The notes under the pieces: model-generated
The model's database searches: none
What the model saw: the letters and a program-made list of their open reading frames with translations, nothing else
Told to the model about the DNA's origin: nothing
Shown here: piece after piece, positions 10,844 to 20,869 of the stretch
How positions within the stretch are numbered: the first letter of the stretch is position 1
Layout: each line of letters begins with the position of its first letter
Made by a program: the position numbers and the translations under genes
Source: Pseudomonadota bacterium
GTDB taxonomy: Bacteria; Pseudomonadota; Gammaproteobacteria; Steroidobacterales; GCA-2729495
DNA length: 64,000 nt
Reading direction: 5' to 3'
Assembly (NCBI GenBank): GCA_963204745.1
Contig: CAUJHF010000063.1
Span: 49,287 to 113,286 of the forward strand

Positions 10844-10858
10844 AGGCGCTTTGTACTG

Positions 10859-11908
10859 ATGCTTACCTGGCTGAAACGATTCATACCGATACTGTGTACG
10901 CTGACCATTCTGGCTGGCGTTTGCCTGCCGGGGCTGCTCCATGCCGCGGACCTGAAGATTGCGACGGTAGCGCCAGAGGGGTCTTCATGGATGAAAGACC
11001 TGCGTGCTGCAGGGCTGCAGATCCGGGAGCGGACATCCGGCCGCCTCAATCTGAAGTTCTATGGTGGTGGCATACAGGGCAGTGACCGCAAGGTCCTGCG
11101 CAAGATCCGCATCGGCCAGCTGCAGGGTGGCGTCTTTACATCCAACGGCCTGCAGGAGCGCTATCCGGATATCGTGATCTACGGTTCGCCGATGCTCTTT
11201 GACACGATTGACGAAGTGGATTTTGTACGCAAGCGCATGGACAAGCGGCTGGCTGCCGGGCTTGAACAGGCCGGCTTCGTGTCTTTCGGGTTCGCGGGCG
11301 GTGGTTTTGCCTACCTGATGTCCAACAAGCCCGTAACGGGCATTGCAGACCTGCGCGGGCAGAAGATATGGGTTCCGGAAGGTGATCCGACCAGCTATGC
11401 GGCGATGGAGTCACTGGAACTCTCGCCTGTAGCACTGCCGATTACTGACGTACTTACCGGCCTGCAGACCGGCCTGCTGAATATCGTCGCAACGCCGCCG
11501 GTGGGTGCGGTCGTCCTGCAGTGGTACACCAAGACAAAATACATCACGACGCAGCCACTCAGCTACACGATCGGTCTGCTCGCCATCGACAAGAACGCAC
11601 TCAGGAACGTCAGTGCCGCCGATCAGGCTGAGCTGCGCGAAGTAATGACGAAGCTCTATGAACACTTCGATGCACAGAACCGCATCGATAATGCCAAAGC
11701 AGAGGACGCGCTGCGGGCCAACGGTATGCAGTTCCTGCAGCTGGACCCCGCCGAAGTGCCGGTATGGCGTGAATCTACAGCCCGTGCAATGGACAAGCTC
11801 GCGGCCAAAGGGGACATCTCAGCTGATCTGCTGCGTGAAGCCCGTGGCTATGTTCAGGAATTTCGTGCAGCCCGGTCAGGCGGCAAGGCGGCTGGTTCGG
11901 GCCAGTGA
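10859..11908 (+). CDS. TRAP transporter substrate-binding protein (DctP family)
   Basis: Signal peptide then LKIATVAPEGSSWMKDLRAAGLQIRERTSGRLNLKFYGGG; KIWVPEGDPTSYAAMESL. Confidence 0.92.
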   Translation: MLTWLKRFIPILCTLTILAGVCLPGLLHAADLKIATVAPEGSSWMKDLRAAGLQIRERTSGRLNLKFYGGGIQGSDRKVLRKIRIGQLQGGVFTSNGLQERYPDIVIYGSPMLFDTIDEVDFVRKRMDKRLAAGLEQAGFVSFGFAGGGFAYLMSNKPVTGIADLRGQKIWVPEGDPTSYAAMESLELSPVALPITDVLTGLQTGLLNIVATPPVGAVVLQWYTKTKYITTQPLSYTIGLLAIDKNALRNVSAADQAELREVMTKLYEHFDAQNRIDNAKAEDALRANGMQFLQLDPAEVPVWRESTARAMDKLAAKGDISADLLREARGYVQEFRAARSGGKAAGSGQ

Positions 11909-12447
11909 GCTGGTCGCAACAATCGCCGGAGCAGTCAGGCGAACCCGGCGGATTTCTGCAGCGCGCGGGGCGAATCGGCCGCAGCCTGGAAAATCTCCTG
12001 CTCGCCATCATCCTGTTCGCGATGATCGGTCTGGCTGCTTACCAGGTCGCATTGCGCAATATCGCCGGCAGCGGCATCAGCTGGGCAGATGAGGCCCTGA
12101 GGCTGATGGTGCTGTGGGCGGCGATCGTGGGTGCCGTGGCTGCCAGTCGGGACAACGTGCATTTGCGTATTGACTTGCTGTCGCGGTTTCTTTCGCGAAC
12201 CGGACGCATGGCGACCGCAATCGTGGTGGATGTCTTTACCGTTGCCGTGGCGGGAATACTGGCCTGGTACTCCTGGGAGTTCGTGGCGGAGTCACGCGAG
12301 TTCGGTGACCAGATTTTCGGCGATCTGCCGTTGTGGCCGTTTCAGGCGGTGCTGCCCGCCGGTTTTGCGCTGATCGCATACCGGTACCTGATCGGTGCGG
12401 TCATTCAACTGCATACGCTGCTACGTAGCGGCGGGGCACGGCCTTGA
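11905..12447 (+). CDS. TRAP transporter small permease (DctQ family)
   Basis: Four hydrophobic segments; SGISWADEALRLMVLWAAIVGAVAASRDNVHLRID. Confidence 0.92.
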   Translation: MSWSQQSPEQSGEPGGFLQRAGRIGRSLENLLLAIILFAMIGLAAYQVALRNIAGSGISWADEALRLMVLWAAIVGAVAASRDNVHLRIDLLSRFLSRTGRMATAIVVDVFTVAVAGILAWYSWEFVAESREFGDQIFGDLPLWPFQAVLPAGFALIAYRYLIGAVIQLHTLLRSGGARP

Positions 12448-13703
12448 TACTGACCGGACTCCTGCTCATCCTGCTGGCCCTGATGGGTGCGCCGCTGTTT
12501 GCGGTCATCGGCGCCAGTGCGTTGCTCGGTTTTGCGCGCAGCGACATACCACTGACCGCAGTGCCGATCGAGATCTTCGGTATTGCAGAAACGCCCATCT
12601 TGCTGGCGATCCCACTGTTTACCTTTGCCGGGTACCTGTTGAGCGAAAGCCGGGCGGCCGCACGGCTGGTGCGCCTGAGTTCCGCCTTGCTTGGCTGGTT
12701 GCCGGGGGGGCTCGCGATGGTTGCGGTCGCGACCTGCTCGCTGTTTACCGCATTCACAGGCGGCTCGGGCGTAACGATCATCGCCATCGGCGCACTGCTG
12801 TACCCGGCTCTGGTGCAGTCCGGCTACAAGGAAGGATTTACGCTCGGGCTGGTGACCTCTTCAGGCAGCCTCGGCCTGCTGTTTGCGCCGTCGTTGCCGC
12901 TCATAATCTACGGAATCATCGCCGAGGTTTCGATAGACGAGCTGTTTATTGCCGGGATTCTGCCCGGTGTGCTGATGATGGTCGCTCTGGCGGCCTATTG
13001 CCTGTGGATGAACCGCGCAAACCGTCGTCCCATGTCGGAATTCTCCTGGCGTGAGGTCGGGCAGGCAGCCCGCGAATCGGTCTGGGAGCTGCCGCTGCCA
13101 GTTGTCGTGCTGGGCGGAATCTATAGCGGTCTGGTTGCGGTTTCGGAGGCCGCTGCCGTGACGGTCGTTTACGTGCTGGTTATAGAAACGTTGGTCTATC
13201 GCGAGATACCGCTACGCAAGCTGCCCGGCATCGTGCGCGATTCGATGGTCCTGGTCGGCGGCATTCTGCTGATCCTTGGCATTTCACTGGCATCGACCAA
13301 CTACATGATCGATGCGCAGGTGCCGCAGAAACTTATCGGTCTGGTTACCAGCTATATATCCAGTCAGACGAGCTTTTTGTTCCTGCTGATCGGCTTTCTG
13401 ATGGTCATCGGCTGTATCCTGCACATCTATTCGGCGCTGGTTCTGGTCGTGCCGCTGATATTGCCGGTAGCGGCCAAGTACGGGATCGACCCGGTTCACC
13501 TGGGAATCATTTTTGTTGCCACGATGGAACTCGGATATCTGTTGCCGCCCATCGGCCTGAACCTGTATATCTCCAGCTACCGGTTTGAGCAGCCGGTGCT
13601 GCGCGTCTGTGCGGCGACCTTTCCGTTTGTGCTGATACTGCTGGTCGCAGTACTGTTGATCACCTTTATCAGCCCGCTGTCACTGGCCCTGATCGGAAAG
13701 TGA
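12444..13703 (+). CDS. TRAP transporter large permease (DctM family)
   Basis: LLLLALMGAPLFAVIGASALLGF; PLFTFAGYLLSES; GSGVTIIAIGALLYPALVQSGY; multi-TM. Confidence 0.95.
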   Translation: MILTGLLLILLALMGAPLFAVIGASALLGFARSDIPLTAVPIEIFGIAETPILLAIPLFTFAGYLLSESRAAARLVRLSSALLGWLPGGLAMVAVATCSLFTAFTGGSGVTIIAIGALLYPALVQSGYKEGFTLGLVTSSGSLGLLFAPSLPLIIYGIIAEVSIDELFIAGILPGVLMMVALAAYCLWMNRANRRPMSEFSWREVGQAARESVWELPLPVVVLGGIYSGLVAVSEAAAVTVVYVLVIETLVYREIPLRKLPGIVRDSMVLVGGILLILGISLASTNYMIDAQVPQKLIGLVTSYISSQTSFLFLLIGFLMVIGCILHIYSALVLVVPLILPVAAKYGIDPVHLGIIFVATMELGYLLPPIGLNLYISSYRFEQPVLRVCAATFPFVLILLVAVLLITFISPLSLALIGK

Positions 13704-13749
13704 TATCGCGGTCCTGGCAGACAGCTCATCGGTTGCAGAGGGTACTTTA

Positions 13750-14868
13750 ATGAGCCATAGCTATCGGTCGTTCTGTTGTGCTGTACTGGCACTTCTCCTG
13801 TCCGGTGCTGAAGTGCGCGCCGGCGCCCCCGCCGAATTCCTGCGCGTGCCGCCCGGATTCAAGGCAGAGATCCTGATCGCTGATGTTCCGAAGGCCCGTT
13901 CAATGGCATTGGGTACTGCAGGAACCCTGTTTGTGGGTACGCAGTTCGGCGACGGGACCGTATATGCGATTCGCGATGCACTGGGTGAGCATCCGCAGGT
14001 CACAAAACTTGTTCAGGGCCTGAAGGTACCGAACGGGGTGGCCTTTCGTGACGGGGCCCTCTACGTAGCAGAGCCGCGGCGCATACTGAAGTTTCCGCGG
14101 GCCGAAGAAACCAGCGCTGAGCCGCGCGTACCCGAAGTCCTTGTCGCAGACCTGCCCTACAAGATTGCGCTGCATGCCTGGAGGTATCTGGCTTTCGGGC
14201 CGGATGGCAAGCTCTATGTGCCGGTCGGTGCGCCCTGCAACATCTGTGACGACAAAGAGTTTGGCCTGATCCTGCGCATGAACGCTGATGGCAGTGGACG
14301 GGAAGTCATTGCCCGAGGGGTACGCAATTCGCTGGGCATGAGCTGGCATCCACAGACCGGTGAGTTGTGGTTCACTGATAATGGTCGTGACATGCTTGGT
14401 GATGATGTGCCGGCGGATGAGCTGAACCGGATGCCGGTCGCAGGCCTGGATTTCGGTTTTCCGTATTGTCATGGTGGCGATCTGGTTGATCCCGAGTTCG
14501 GTACGCTGGGCAGCTGTGCAGATGCGCAGGCGCCGGTGCAAAAGCTCGGGCCGCATGTGGCCGCGCTGGGTGTCCGCTTTTATACCGGTGCCATGTTTCC
14601 TGCCGAATACCGCAATCAGGTGTTCATTGCCGAGCATGGCTCCTGGAACCGCAGCAAGGAAGTTGCCCGGACCGGCTACCGGATCACGCTGGTGCGTCTG
14701 AAAGGGAATGCTGCTGTTGCTTATGAGGCCTTTGCGGAGGGCTGGCTGGAGGGTGACAAGGTGGAGGGCAGACCCGTAGACCTGCTCGTCGCACCTGACG
14801 GCTCGCTGCTGGTCAGTGATGACGTGCGGGGCGCGATTTACCGTATCAGTTATCAACCGGGCGCCTGA
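13750..14868 (+). CDS. PQQ-dependent sugar/sorbosone dehydrogenase-like beta-propeller, exported
   Basis: Signal peptide; LPYKIALHAWRYLAFGPDGKLYVPVGAPCNICD; ARGVRNSLGMSWHPQTGELWFTDNGRDMLGDDVPADELN; FIAEHGSWNRS. Confidence 0.88.
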   Translation: MSHSYRSFCCAVLALLLSGAEVRAGAPAEFLRVPPGFKAEILIADVPKARSMALGTAGTLFVGTQFGDGTVYAIRDALGEHPQVTKLVQGLKVPNGVAFRDGALYVAEPRRILKFPRAEETSAEPRVPEVLVADLPYKIALHAWRYLAFGPDGKLYVPVGAPCNICDDKEFGLILRMNADGSGREVIARGVRNSLGMSWHPQTGELWFTDNGRDMLGDDVPADELNRMPVAGLDFGFPYCHGGDLVDPEFGTLGSCADAQAPVQKLGPHVAALGVRFYTGAMFPAEYRNQVFIAEHGSWNRSKEVARTGYRITLVRLKGNAAVAYEAFAEGWLEGDKVEGRPVDLLVAPDGSLLVSDDVRGAIYRISYQPGA

Positions 14869-14907
14869 CGGGGCGCGGTAACCGCAGGGATATACAGAGA
14901 GGTTTCA

Positions 14908-16773
14908 ATGTCTATTTCCGGATTCTTGGCGAAACTGGTACGGGCGATCTGGTACGGGCTCGATACCCTGCGCCGGGTACTGCATCTCATTATTCTGCTT
15001 GCCCTGTTTGTCGCGGTGCTGGCCGGGCTGGCTGGTGGTGTGGCGCCCGTTCCGTCGACCGCGGCGCTGATAGTCAATCCCGGCGGCGCGCTGGTCGAGC
15101 AGCTCGAGGGCAGCCCGCTCGATCGTGCGATCGCCCAGTTCAATAACCAGACTGAGCCACAGACGCTGGTGCGCGATATTACCGACAGTCTGGAATATGC
15201 CGTGAGCGATGACCGGATCAAGGTAATCGTCCTCAATCTCGACGGTCTGGAGTCAGGCGGGCTGGCCAAGTTGCAGACCATTGCACTGGCCGTTGACAAG
15301 CTGCGTGGCGCGGGCAAGAAGGTCATAGCCTTTGGTAACGGCTATACGCGAGATCAGTACTATCTCGCGTCGCGCGCCGATGAGGTGATCATGCATGACC
15401 TGGGCATGGTTTATCTGGAAGGCTACGAGTACTACCGGATGTTCTTCAAGAGCGCGCTCGACAAGCTCTTCATCGATGTCAATGTATTCAAAGTCGGTGA
15501 ATTCAAGTCGTTCGTCGAACCCTTTACCCGGAACGACATGTCGGCAGCAGACCGGGAGGCCAGTCAGCGATGGATTGGCTCGCTGTGGAGCTCGTGGGAA
15601 CGCGATGTTGCGGCAGCGCGCGGGATGGAAGTGAAAGCGCTCGATGACTACAGTAATGAATTTGCGGGCCACATCGAGAATGCCGGGGGGCATGCAGCGA
15701 AGGCCGCAATAGCCGCACACCTGGTGGACAGGCTCATGTCCCTGCCCGAGTTTGACGAGTACATCACCGGTATGGTCGGTCCGGACGATGCCGACGACGG
15801 CAGCTACAGCGCGATAGGTTTCAAGGAATATCTGGTGGCCACTGCGATCGAACGCAAGCTTGCGGAGCCGCACGAGCGCAATGTTGCAATTATCGTCGCA
15901 GCCGGTGAGATCGTGGATGGGGAGGCACCGCCCGGAACCGTGGGTGGGGATACGCTTGCATACCAGATCCGTGAAGCCAGACTGGATGACAGCATCGATG
16001 CCCTGGTGCTGCGGATCGACAGCCCGGGCGGCAGCATGTTTGCATCACAGGTCATCAGTGATGAGCTTGATGCGCTCAAGGCGGCTGGCAAGCCGCTGAT
16101 TGCGTCGATGAGTGCTGTTGCTGCATCGGGCGGTTACTACATCGCAATGCCGGCAGACGAGATATGGGCCAGCGATACCACGATCACCGGTTCCATCGGT
16201 GTAGGTGCGATTCTGCCAACCGTACAGCGCGGCCTGGAGCAACTTGGCGTCCATGTCGATGGCTTCGGTACTACGAAACTTGCCGGGCAGCTACGGCTTG
16301 ACCGGCCGCTGGGTGATGATGCGCGCCGCATCCTGACAGCCAGCGTTGAGGATGCCTACCGGATATTTGTCGACCACGTTGCCGCCGCACGTGACATGAC
16401 GCCCGAGCGCGCCGACAGCATCGCCCAAGGGCGCGTCTGGATAGGTGCTGATGGCAAGGAACTCGGGTTGGTCGACAGCATCGGTGGACTGGATGAGGCT
16501 GTGCAGGCGGCAGCCAGCCGCGCTGGACTTGATGCGAACAAGTATGGACGGCGTTACATCGAGCCCGAACTGTCATTCGGCCAGCGGCTGGCCGCTGAGC
16601 TGATCACACGGAGCGTCCGGGTCCTGACTGCGCTGGGCTTGCGTACACCCGAGACCGTTCCGTCCGGGCTGGTGCGTCAAGCGATGCGCGCCGTTGATCG
16701 GGAAGTGAAGGCACTGACAGCCCTCAACGACCCGCGTAGTCTCTACTATCACTGCTTCTGCAGCATCTACTAG
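14908..16773 (+). CDS. sppA: Signal peptide peptidase SppA, 67K type
   Basis: N-terminal TM; LRIDSPGGSMFASQVISDE; ASMSAVAASGGYYIAMPADEIWASDTTITGSIGV. Confidence 0.94.
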   Translation: MSISGFLAKLVRAIWYGLDTLRRVLHLIILLALFVAVLAGLAGGVAPVPSTAALIVNPGGALVEQLEGSPLDRAIAQFNNQTEPQTLVRDITDSLEYAVSDDRIKVIVLNLDGLESGGLAKLQTIALAVDKLRGAGKKVIAFGNGYTRDQYYLASRADEVIMHDLGMVYLEGYEYYRMFFKSALDKLFIDVNVFKVGEFKSFVEPFTRNDMSAADREASQRWIGSLWSSWERDVAAARGMEVKALDDYSNEFAGHIENAGGHAAKAAIAAHLVDRLMSLPEFDEYITGMVGPDDADDGSYSAIGFKEYLVATAIERKLAEPHERNVAIIVAAGEIVDGEAPPGTVGGDTLAYQIREARLDDSIDALVLRIDSPGGSMFASQVISDELDALKAAGKPLIASMSAVAASGGYYIAMPADEIWASDTTITGSIGVGAILPTVQRGLEQLGVHVDGFGTTKLAGQLRLDRPLGDDARRILTASVEDAYRIFVDHVAAARDMTPERADSIAQGRVWIGADGKELGLVDSIGGLDEAVQAAASRAGLDANKYGRRYIEPELSFGQRLAAELITRSVRVLTALGLRTPETVPSGLVRQAMRAVDREVKALTALNDPRSLYYHCFCSIY

Positions 16774-17264
16774 GACTTTTTCGGATAATCGAAGAGGTGC
16801 AGGCTGCCTGATGCAGTCGCAAGGGCTGCCCAGCTCTTGAGGTCGAGATCGATCACCGTCATGCCGCAGGTCGGAATATTGTCTATGCCGCGGCCGGTGA
16901 GCAGATTGGCTAGTTCGGTCAGGCCGGGGTTGTGCCCGCAGATGATGATGTCCCTGTATGAGTCAGGCTGGCGCGCAAGCACCGCAATGATCTGTTCCGG
17001 TGTAGCGAGATACAGTTCGGGCTCGCGCTGCAGGAATTCAGGCGGGTAGCCAAGTTCGCGGGCGATGATTTGCGCCGTGTGACGGGCGCGCACCGCGGAA
17101 CTGCAGAGGATCAGCGACGGTCTGGAGCCGCGTGCCAGCAGGCGGCGGCCCATCACTGGCGCATCCTGCTGACCGCGCTGGCTCAGCGGCCGGTCATGGT
17201 CGCTGGTGCCGGCTTCCTGCCAGGAAGACTTCGCGTGGCGAAGCAGGGTCAGCCGGCGGAGCAT
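16770..17264 (-). CDS. sixA: Phosphohistidine phosphatase SixA-like
   Basis: LTLLRHAKSSWQ..DHDRPLSQRGQQDAPVMGRRL; CGHNPGLTELANLL. Confidence 0.85.
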   Translation of the reverse strand: MLRRLTLLRHAKSSWQEAGTSDHDRPLSQRGQQDAPVMGRRLLARGSRPSLILCSSAVRARHTAQIIARELGYPPEFLQREPELYLATPEQIIAVLARQPDSYRDIIICGHNPGLTELANLLTGRGIDNIPTCGMTVIDLDLKSWAALATASGSLHLFDYPKKS

Positions 17265-17268
17265 TGAG

Positions 17269-17820
17269 TCAGTAAAGCCCTGTTTCCAGCCGCGCAGTCT
17301 CGGACATCATGTCCCGGTTCCATGGCGGATCGAAGACCAGTTCAACATTCACTTCGGCTACGGTCGGCAGCAGGCTGATCTTCTGTCGGGCTTCTTCGAG
17401 CAGGATTTCACCCATCCCGCAGCCTGGTGCGGTCACAGTCATCATGATGTTTACTACGCGATCGCCTGAGGGGCGTTTTTCGATCGAACAGCCGTAGACC
17501 AGCCCGAGGTCCACGACGTTGATCGGAATTTCCGGGTCGTAGATGGTCTTCAGCTGTTCCCAGGCGAGCGCTTCAAATTGCTCATCGGTGGCATTGTCCG
17601 GTAAAGACGGCGGGGCTGTCGGCTCCTTGCCAAGCGCATCAGCATCCGCGCCGGCCACGCGTATCAGATTGCCCTCAAAATACACGGTAAAGCTGCCACC
17701 CATCGCCTGGGTGATGTACGCCAGTGAGTCCTTGGGCAGGGTTACCGGAGTTCCGTTTGGCACCACGAGCCCTTCGACGTCGCGGCGGACGACTACCGGT
17801 TCGTTATCGATTCCGTTCAT
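17269..17820 (-). CDS. sufT: Fe-S assembly protein SufT
   Basis: DPEIPINVVDLGLVYG, MTVTAPGCGMGEIL, VELVFDPPWNRDMMSETARLETGLY; in suf operon. Confidence 0.92.
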   Translation of the reverse strand: MNGIDNEPVVVRRDVEGLVVPNGTPVTLPKDSLAYITQAMGGSFTVYFEGNLIRVAGADADALGKEPTAPPSLPDNATDEQFEALAWEQLKTIYDPEIPINVVDLGLVYGCSIEKRPSGDRVVNIMMTVTAPGCGMGEILLEEARQKISLLPTVAEVNVELVFDPPWNRDMMSETARLETGLY

Positions 17821-17829
17821 TGCTGTTTC

Positions 17830-18282
17830 TCATTCGGTGGTTACGGTCTCCTGAACCGCATCAAGTGCTGCGCACAGCGCCTGCCAGGGCAATGTCGCGC
17901 AGCGGATTCTAGACGGATAGTCACGCACGCCGCCGAGGGCGGCGAGTTCGCCTTCCAGCTTTCCGGTTTGCGGGCTGGACAGACCGGTAAGGAAATCATC
18001 AATGGACTGGCGCGTGGCCTCGACAGTCTTGCCGGTGACTGCATCGCTCATCATGGAGGCCGATGCCAGCGAGATGGCGCAGCCACTCGCCTCATACGCA
18101 ACGTCGGCCAGCACATCATCCTGCAGGCGCAGGTAGACATGAATTTTGTCGCCGCACAGGGCATTGTGGCCCTCAGCCTCGAGGTCATATACCTGGGGTC
18201 GCCGACGGTTGTGTGGATGACGGCTGTGACTGAGAACCGTCTGCCGGTAAAGATCCGTCAACGATGTGGCCGATCCGCTCAC
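17830..18282 (-). CDS. sufU: SufU-type Fe-S scaffold / sulfurtransferase
   Basis: LYRQTVLSHSRHPHNRR, NALCGDKI, ASGCAISLASASMM, RIRCATLPW. Confidence 0.93.
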   Translation of the reverse strand: MSGSATSLTDLYRQTVLSHSRHPHNRRRPQVYDLEAEGHNALCGDKIHVYLRLQDDVLADVAYEASGCAISLASASMMSDAVTGKTVEATRQSIDDFLTGLSSPQTGKLEGELAALGGVRDYPSRIRCATLPWQALCAALDAVQETVTTE

Positions 18283-19553
18283 GCGAACATCCGTATCGCC
18301 AGGCGCAGCGCATCGATCATCTGATCGATTTCGGCGCGCGTGTTGTAGAACGCGAAAGAAGCGCGCGCAGTCCCGGGAATGCCAAAACGTTCCATCACCG
18401 GCATCGCGCAGTGGTGGCCCGCGCGTATTGCCACGCCGTGCTGATCGAGGACTGTGCCCACATCGTGCGGGTGAATCCCGTCCACGTTGAACGACACGAC
18501 ACCGGCCTTGTGTGCGGCCGTGCCGACCAGCTGAAGGCCGGGCAGGGCACTGAGCGCATTGCTTGCGTAGGTCAGCAGCTCGGCCTCATGGCTGGCGATA
18601 TTGTCCATGCCGACCTGTCGCAGATAGTCTACGGCGGCGCCAAGACCGGCAGCACCGGCGATATGTGGTGTACCGGCTTCGAGACGGTAGGGCAGTTCAT
18701 TGTAGGTCGTGCCGCTGAAGCTGACGGTGAGGATCATGTCGCCGCCGCCCTGATACGGTGGTAGCGTTTCCAGCAGCGCCTCGCGACCATAGAGTGCACC
18801 GATGCCCGTTGGTCCACACATCTTGTGACTCGAGAATGCGTAGAAATCGCAGTCCAGCGCCTGTACGTCGACGCTCTGGTGGGCAATCGCCTGTGCGCCA
18901 TCGATGAGTACCGGTATGCCGTGGGCATGTGCGCTGGCGATGATCTCCCGGACCGGGTTCACGCTGCCGAGTGCATTTGATACGTGGGTGATGGCTACGA
19001 GGCGCGTGCGCTTGCCAAGCAGTTTCTCGAACTCGTCGAACAGCAGTTCGCCCTGGTCGTTGATCGGAGCCACGCGGAGAATGGTGCCCTTGCGTTCGCA
19101 AAGCATCTGCCACGGAACGATATTCGAGTGGTGTTCCATTGCGCTGATCAGGATTTCATCGCCGGCGGTCAGGCGCTGCCCCAGTGTCGCAGCGACAAGA
19201 TTGATGGCCTCGGTGGTGCCGCGGGTGAATACGATTTCACGCGTCGACCGGGCGTTGATAAAGCTCCGTACCGATTCCCGTGCACCTTCATAGATATCGG
19301 TGGCGCGGTGGCTCAGCGTGTGCACACCGCGATGCACGTTGGCGTGATCGTGCGTGTAGTAGCGGGAAATCGCATCGATCACCTGTATGGGCCGCTGCGT
19401 CGATGCGGCGCTGTCCAGGTAGGCCAGCGGGTAGCCGTTGATCTGCTGATGCAGGATCGGAAAGTCACGCCGGATCGCCTCGACATCAAAGCCGGGAGGA
19501 GACAGAAGCCTGCCGGTTTCGACAGTCGCCGGGTGATTTACGCTGCTGTTCAT
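18279..19553 (-). CDS. sufS: Cysteine desulfurase SufS
   Basis: YLDSAASTQRP, AMEHHSNIVPWQ, FSSHKMCGPTGIGALYG, AIRAGHHCAMPVM. Confidence 0.96.
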   Translation of the reverse strand: MNSSVNHPATVETGRLLSPPGFDVEAIRRDFPILHQQINGYPLAYLDSAASTQRPIQVIDAISRYYTHDHANVHRGVHTLSHRATDIYEGARESVRSFINARSTREIVFTRGTTEAINLVAATLGQRLTAGDEILISAMEHHSNIVPWQMLCERKGTILRVAPINDQGELLFDEFEKLLGKRTRLVAITHVSNALGSVNPVREIIASAHAHGIPVLIDGAQAIAHQSVDVQALDCDFYAFSSHKMCGPTGIGALYGREALLETLPPYQGGGDMILTVSFSGTTYNELPYRLEAGTPHIAGAAGLGAAVDYLRQVGMDNIASHEAELLTYASNALSALPGLQLVGTAAHKAGVVSFNVDGIHPHDVGTVLDQHGVAIRAGHHCAMPVMERFGIPGTARASFAFYNTRAEIDQMIDALRLAIRMFA

Positions 19554-20869
19554 CAGATCGCCGCTCCGTCGAGTGCTTCCAGGCGCGACTGAAGCCGGGC
19601 AGCCACGCGCACGCCGAGATCTTCCGGTGTGATGAGGGCCAGCGTGGCATGCAGAAAGGCCGTGATCAGGGCCTGTCGCGCTTCGTCCGGGCCGAGGCCG
19701 CGTGTGCGCAGGTAGAAAAGCGCATTCGCGTCGAGTTCGCCGGTGGTCGCACCGTGACTGCAGCGGACATCATCGGTAAAGATCTCAAGTTCGGGTTTGG
19801 TATCGATTTCGGCGGTCGTGGCCAGCAGCAGATTGCGACTGTTGAGGGCTGATGCCGTACGCACTGCGCCGGGCTGTACGACAATCCGGCCATTGAACAC
19901 TCCTCGGCCGTGGCCGGTTGCCAGGCCGTGAAACATCTCCCGACTGCCGGTGTCAGGGGCACGATGGTCGATCGTGGTGTGATTGTCGATATGCCGGTGG
20001 CCATCAACGACAAATGCGCCATTGATATTGGCCGTCGCACCGGCGCCGTTCAGTGCGACAGAAAGATCCTGGCGCACGAGCTGTCCGCCGAAATCGAGAC
20101 TGGTAGCAGAAAGCGTGGCATCCCGGTCCAGTTCGACATGCGTCGTCTCAGTCAGCAGGGCATCAGCCGGAAGATCCTGGATACGCAGCAGATCAAGGCG
20201 CGAACCGGCGCCGCAGCGGATTTGCGTGACGGCATTTGCAAGTGCGCCGGCTGCGCTTTGGTGTTCTATGATCAGGCTCAGCTGGCTACCGGGTGCCAAC
20301 TCGATGAGCAGGCGCGGTTGCGCCATCGCTGTACCGCTACTGGCCAGACGCAGGTGCAGAGGAGGGGGCGGAGTGTCGGCAGTTGCCGTGCTGCGCAGGT
20401 ATAAACCGTCGCTCAGCAGTGCCATATTGAGCGCCGCCAGTGGACGGGTATCGTCCGGTGTCTTGTGGCTGGCCAGCAGCCCGGTGGCACGGGCGCGCAA
20501 TTCAGGGCTGAGCTGGCGCAAGCTGAGTGCCTCGACGCCAGCCGGCAGCACACGAGCGCCGGAACCGGGTTCTTGCAGAAGGCCATCCAGCAATTCAAGG
20601 TGTGGCTGGCCTACGGTTTCCTCGACGGTCAGTGTGGCTGTCGCCGTATCGGCTGCCGTGACTTTGTCGGCGAGATAGGCAGCTCCGCGCTGCACATAGT
20701 CAGTGAGGCTTGTATAGCGCCATTCTTCCTGCGTGAGGTCTGGCAGCCCATGTTCAGCCAATACGCTGATTGCCGAGTCGCGCAGCTCCTTCAACCAGGC
20801 CAGTTGCGGAATGGCGTTTCTGCTGCGCTGACAGGCGTCGCGCCAGATCGGACTGAACCCGGTGTTCAT
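19553..20869 (-). CDS. sufD: Fe-S cluster assembly protein SufD
   Basis: EEWRYTSL; C-terminal FTDDVRCSHGATTGELDANALFYLRTRGLGPDEARQALITAF. Confidence 0.95.
   Translation of the reverse strand: MNTGFSPIWRDACQRSRNAIPQLAWLKELRDSAISVLAEHGLPDLTQEEWRYTSLTDYVQRGAAYLADKVTAADTATATLTVEETVGQPHLELLDGLLQEPGSGARVLPAGVEALSLRQLSPELRARATGLLASHKTPDDTRPLAALNMALLSDGLYLRSTATADTPPPPLHLRLASSGTAMAQPRLLIELAPGSQLSLIIEHQSAAGALANAVTQIRCGAGSRLDLLRIQDLPADALLTETTHVELDRDATLSATSLDFGGQLVRQDLSVALNGAGATANINGAFVVDGHRHIDNHTTIDHRAPDTGSREMFHGLATGHGRGVFNGRIVVQPGAVRTASALNSRNLLLATTAEIDTKPELEIFTDDVRCSHGATTGELDANALFYLRTRGLGPDEARQALITAFLHATLALITPEDLGVRVAARLQSRLEALDGAAI

Noticed and set aside
13900-14856. 318-aa minus-strand ORF opposite the sugar dehydrogenase
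   Set aside because: Antisense to a clearly coding gene; no recognisable motifs.
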